Below, one piece after another: positions 6,512-8,843 of a stretch of 8,843 bases of DNA. The stretch comes from Ruminococcoides intestinihominis (GTDB lineage Bacteria; Bacillota; Clostridia; Oscillospirales; Acutalibacteraceae), in assembly GCF_040096285.1 (NCBI RefSeq), contig NZ_JBBMEY010000057.1, forward strand, positions 1-8,843, in the 5' to 3' direction. Both the position numbers and the translations under genes were made by a program. The notes under the pieces are model-generated. The model saw only the letters and a program-made list of their open reading frames with translations, did no database searches and was not told the DNA's origin. Position 1 is the first letter of the stretch. Every line of letters begins with the position of its first letter.

Positions 6512-6544
6512 GTAGCCTCATATATATGGGGCTACTTGTTTTTT
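6512..6544 (+). terminator. Intrinsic terminator of dpaAB
   Basis: A 10-bp stem (6512-6521 with 6526-6535, one G-T wobble) has an ATAT loop and is followed by TTGTTTTTT. It begins 14 nt after the dpaB stop codon and has the full form of a Rho-independent terminator on the plus strand. The T-tract may double as a poor -35 (TTGTTT 6537-6542, with TAAAAT 6559-6564 as -10 at 16-nt spacing) for the next gene. Confidence 0.9.
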
Positions 6545-6592
6545 ACTACACTATATGATAAAATGTGACTATCTGAAATAAGGAATGATTGT

Positions 6593-7114
6593 ATGAAAAT
6601 TTGTCCAAAATGTAAGAAAATATATGATGAATCAGAGGTTACTTGTTCTGACTGTAGAAAAAAACTGAAGAACATTGAAAACAAGAACACACCTGTAGGT
6701 GTTTGTAAAGTTTCAGGTGTGGACAGAATGAGAGTTCATGCTGCTTTGGAAGATGCAGGTATTCCATCCGGTGAACAGAGAGTAAAGAGCAAGGTTTCTG
6801 CTGAGGCTATTACCGGTGGTGACCTTTCTGATGTTATTATTACTGTACCTTACCAGGCATATGACAAGGCACTTGACATTTGCATAGGTATCGGTGTAGT
6901 AGATGATGATACCATTGACGAAAAGACTAAAGAAGATATTGAAAGCAAAAAAGAACAGTATGATAAAGACATTGAAGAATTTGAAGAAATGACTCCTAAG
7001 AAAAGAACACTTGTAAGGATTGTTTCTGCATTATTACTTATTTTAATTTTCTGCCTATTTATTTGGGGAGCAGACTGGCTAATTGATTTTATCAAAACAT
7101 TGTTCTATCAGTAA
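6593..7114 (+). CDS. Tail-anchored zinc-ribbon/DUF2007 protein
   Basis: This 173-aa protein has three visible parts. The N-terminus is a four-cysteine zinc ribbon (C4, C7, C18, C21). Residues about 34-105 resemble the DUF2007 domain, a ferredoxin-like fold annotated as a putative signal-transducing domain, with the strand start VGVCKVSGVDRMRVHAALED and a later VIITVPYQAYDKALDI. A charged linker (about 106-138) leads to one hydrophobic helix (about 141-161) close to the C-terminus. The protein is therefore probably anchored by its tail, with the zinc ribbon in the cytoplasm. Its function is unknown. The ATG has an AAGGA sequence 8-9 nt upstream. ispD begins only 9 nt after its stop, so it probably leads an operon with ispD and ispF. 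Confidence 0.8.
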   Translation: MKICPKCKKIYDESEVTCSDCRKKLKNIENKNTPVGVCKVSGVDRMRVHAALEDAGIPSGEQRVKSKVSAEAITGGDLSDVIITVPYQAYDKALDICIGIGVVDDDTIDEKTKEDIESKKEQYDKDIEEFEEMTPKKRTLVRIVSALLLILIFCLFIWGADWLIDFIKTLFYQ

Positions 7115-7123
7115 GAGGAAAAA

Positions 7124-7879
7124 ATGAGATTAACTAAAGTTCTAAACAAACATTTTAATCCATACGAGAAAGAAAATATGAATAGGAAAGAACCTTTCGT
7201 TTCAGCAGTAATTGTTTGTGCAGGTAACAGCACAAGGATGGGACTTAATAAGTCAAAGCAGTTTATTGATTTGCTAGGTAATCCGGCAGTATATTATACA
7301 CTTTTAGCCTTTGAAAATTCTTTGTCAGTTAAAGAAATTGTTATTGTATGCAGAGAATGTGACAAAGCTGATTTTCAAAGTATTGTTGCAAAGTACGGCT
7401 TTACAAAAGTAGTTGCAATAGTAAATGGTGGAGAAACTCGTTCATTAAGTGTAAAGAATGGCATTGATGCAACAAGTGAAAAAGCAACTCATATTGCTAT
7501 TCATGATGGTGCAAGGTGCTTAATTACAACAAATGAAATTGAAAAGGTAATTTTGTCAGCATTGCTTACAGGTGCATCAGCTTTAGGTGTTAAAGTTAAG
7601 GATACAATTAAGGTTGTAAATGATGATGAAACTATTAAGGATACACCTGACAGAAGTACCTTAAGAGCAATTCAAACACCACAAGTTTTTGACAAAGACA
7701 AATACATAAAGTTCCTTGAAAATGCAAAAAATGATGCAGTTGACTTTACAGATGATTGCAAACTTTTTGAATACTTTGGAGAAAAGGTAACTGTTGTTGA
7801 CGGTTTATATACAAACATAAAGTTAACAACACAAGATGATATTATTTTGGCAGAAAGTATTTTGAAAGGTAGAGAATAA
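7124..7879 (+). CDS. ispD: 2-C-methyl-D-erythritol 4-phosphate cytidylyltransferase
   Basis: IspD transfers CMP from CTP to 2-C-methyl-D-erythritol 4-phosphate in the MEP pathway to isoprenoid precursors, in the cytoplasm. Signature segments are CAGNSTRMG (32-40) with R38, SKQF with K45 (44-47), GGETRSLSV (102-110), HDGAR (127-131), RAIQTPQVF (181-189) with R181, TDD (209-211) and NIKLTTQDD (231-239) with K233. Residues matching the known substrate-binding Arg and Lys positions of E. coli IspD are thus present. About 20-25 residues precede the usual family start. The ATG at 7124 is kept because it has AGAGGAA 5 nt upstream and sits 9 nt from the previous gene; a second ATG at 7178 would remove most of the extension but has a poor ribosome binding site. 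ispF follows after one base. Confidence 0.93.
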   Translation: MRLTKVLNKHFNPYEKENMNRKEPFVSAVIVCAGNSTRMGLNKSKQFIDLLGNPAVYYTLLAFENSLSVKEIVIVCRECDKADFQSIVAKYGFTKVVAIVNGGETRSLSVKNGIDATSEKATHIAIHDGARCLITTNEIEKVILSALLTGASALGVKVKDTIKVVNDDETIKDTPDRSTLRAIQTPQVFDKDKYIKFLENAKNDAVDFTDDCKLFEYFGEKVTVVDGLYTNIKLTTQDDIILAESILKGRE

Positions 7880-7880
7880 T

Positions 7881-8357
7881 ATGAGAATCGGTCATGGTTA
7901 TGATGTTCATAAGCTAGTTGAAAATAGAGATTTAATAATTGGTGGGGTAAAGATCCCCCATACTATGGGATTACTTGGTCATAGTGATGCAGATGTGTTA
8001 TTACACGCAATTTCCGATGCACTTTTAGGTGCTTGTGCTTTAGGTGATATTGGAAAGCATTTTCCTGATACTGACCCTAAGTATAAAGGTGCTGATAGCT
8101 TAATGCTACTTAAAGAGGTTGTAAAACTACTTGACCAAAATGGTTATTATATAGAAAATATAGACTCAACAATTATTGCTCAAGCCCCTAAGATGAAAGA
8201 CTATATCCTTACTATGAGAGAAAATATTGCAAAGGCTTGTAATATTGATGTTGATAGAGTCAGTGTAAAGGCTACAACAGAAGAACACCTGGGCTTTACC
8301 GGCAGAAAAGAGGGTATCTCTGCTCATAGTGTTTGCCTAATTAACGAGAAGAATTAA
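7881..8357 (+). CDS. ispF: 2-C-methyl-D-erythritol 2,4-cyclodiphosphate synthase
   Basis: IspF converts CDP-methylerythritol 2-phosphate to the 2,4-cyclodiphosphate with release of CMP, two steps after IspD in the MEP pathway. It works as a homotrimer. The metal ligands D8, H10 (GHGYDVHKL) and H42 (GHSDADVLLH) are present, as are GDIGKHFPDTD (55-65) and the signature ATTEEHLGFTGR (131-142). The length of 158 aa is typical. The ATG follows the ispD stop by one base and its ribosome binding site is weak (AAAGG about 10 nt upstream), so it probably depends on translational coupling with ispD. Many bacteria place or fuse ispD with ispF; here they are separate genes. A strong terminator follows 33 nt after the stop. 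Confidence 0.96.
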   Translation: MRIGHGYDVHKLVENRDLIIGGVKIPHTMGLLGHSDADVLLHAISDALLGACALGDIGKHFPDTDPKYKGADSLMLLKEVVKLLDQNGYYIENIDSTIIAQAPKMKDYILTMRENIAKACNIDVDRVSVKATTEEHLGFTGRKEGISAHSVCLINEKN

Positions 8358-8389
8358 TTTTTTGAAAATTAAATTAAAATTTATAATTT

Positions 8390-8427
8390 AAATCACCTTG
8401 CACAAAATAAGTGTGAGGTGATTTTTT
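8390..8427 (+). terminator. Terminator hairpin of ispDF, overlapping an RBS
   Basis: A 14-bp stem (8390-8403 with 8411-8424, two G-T wobbles) has a 7-nt AAAATAA loop, and six T residues (8422-8427) follow or close it. It is a strong intrinsic terminator 33 nt after ispF. The 3' arm contains GAGGTGAT (8415-8422), a near-ideal Shine-Dalgarno sequence 5 nt before the ATG of the next ORF. The same element could therefore end ispDF transcripts or, in read-through or independently started mRNA, hide the ribosome binding site. Confidence 0.85.
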
Positions 8428-8658
8428 ATGTTAAGAAATAAAAATAATAAAGAACCTAAAAATAAAAAATCCAGTAAAAGATTTAATGTATCAAATATAG
8501 AAGAACCTGATATGAATATGGAATTTAGTACCTGTTCATCATATGATTGTACAGGCCTTATCCCATCAGAAGTAGTTAACCAAGAAGAATACGAAAATTA
8601 TGACGAAATGTATCAGTTCCTCCCAACAGATTTACGAGATGAAGATGATTTTTATTAA
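8428..8658 (+). CDS. Hypothetical 76-aa charged protein
   Basis: I do not recognise this protein. It has a lysine- and asparagine-rich basic N-terminus (1-18) and a strongly acidic C-terminal half (52-75) with several tyrosines. Between them lies a short segment with two cysteines (C36, C41) and a GLIP motif. There is no membrane segment or signal peptide, and it is probably mostly disordered and cytoplasmic. The strong Shine-Dalgarno sequence GAGGTGAT 5 nt before the ATG supports real translation. That site is buried in the terminator hairpin that follows ispF, so expression would need read-through or a start within the leader. A TATAAT word at 8382-8387 is the only visible -10 candidate and lacks a well-spaced -35. 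No terminator is evident after the stop. Confidence 0.65.
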   Translation: MLRNKNNKEPKNKKSSKRFNVSNIEEPDMNMEFSTCSSYDCTGLIPSEVVNQEEYENYDEMYQFLPTDLRDEDDFY

Positions 8659-8666
8659 TGTATTTT

Positions 8667-8711
8667 AATTTTGATTGTGGGTTAAGATTAGTTAGATAAA
8701 TTAGGGCTTGT
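8667..8711 (+). repeat. Intergenic repeat, copy 2
   Basis: It matches the reverse complement of 162-206 at 40 of 45 positions without gaps, starting 9 nt after the stop of the 76-aa ORF. The similarity fades on both sides, apart from the T-rich lead-in before it. The rest of the right flank (8712-8843) shows no coding sequence, no RNA gene that I recognise and no convincing terminator. Confidence 0.6.
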
Positions 8712-8843
8712 GGGAATGTTGCAAATTATATAAAAGTGTATACTATGTCCTTTCTCTCTTATATACCAAGTTATTGCACAATTAATAATACAACAATATT
8801 TTGTAGCATAAACAGTACCGATTTTTATATCATATTATGGCTT

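Noticed and set aside
7944..7959. GGGG/CCCC hairpin inside ispF
   Set aside because: The short stem follows from codons in the conserved start of ispF and has no T-tract, so a regulatory role is not supported.
162..8711. The inverted repeats as ends of a transposon or genomic island
   Set aside because: The DNA between them holds core housekeeping and sporulation genes and no transposase, integrase or target-site duplication is visible. A dispersed intergenic repeat is simpler.
1..8843. CRISPR array, tRNA or rRNA genes
   Set aside because: No regularly spaced direct repeats and no cloverleaf or rRNA-like sequence could be found on reading both strands.

Overview
This AT-rich window (roughly one third GC by eye) looks like chromosomal DNA of an endospore-forming member of the class Clostridia, most likely an Oscillospirales/Ruminococcus-like organism. 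The support is low GC, strong AGGAGG/GAGGTGAT-type ribosome binding sites, the sporulation genes dpaA-dpaB (dipicolinate synthase), a DUF1540 protein, and MEP-pathway isoprenoid genes (ispD, ispF). The family-level placement is inference; a Firmicute spore-former is well supported.

The genes fall into two divergent blocks that separate at about 4664-4780. The left block is on the minus strand: a small membrane-anchored protein of unknown function, recD2 (helicase), comF (phosphoribosyltransferase-fold competence protein) and a divergent mreB/mbl-type actin. recD2 and comF overlap by 4 bp, comF and mreB are 15 nt apart, and a strong minus-strand hairpin lies about 100 nt beyond mreB, so recD2-comF-mreB reads as an operon. 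It mixes DNA handling with cell-shape or cytoskeleton function.

The right block is on the plus strand. A 60-aa cysteine-rich DUF1540 protein is followed by a short stem-loop and then dpaA-dpaB, which overlap by 4 bp and end in a classic intrinsic terminator. Candidate sporulation promoters can be proposed by eye: a sigmaF/G-like one before the DUF1540 gene and a sigmaK-like one before dpaA. Next comes a three-gene unit: a tail-anchored zinc-ribbon/DUF2007 protein, ispD and ispF. It ends in a 14-bp hairpin plus T-tract terminator whose 3' arm is also the ribosome binding site of a 76-aa acidic ORF of unknown function.

The two ends of the window (1-419 and 8659-8843) are non-coding. They share a 45-nt sequence in inverted orientation (40/45 identical), with a third, partial copy at the left end. 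The left end also carries a perfect 9-bp palindrome. These look like dispersed intergenic repeats.

I see no defence system, CRISPR array, mobile-element gene or evident new multi-gene system. The points most worth a second look are the terminator/RBS overlap before the 76-aa ORF, the inverted intergenic repeat, the possible sporulation link of the DUF1540 gene, and the unexplained small membrane proteins attached to recD2 and to ispDF.
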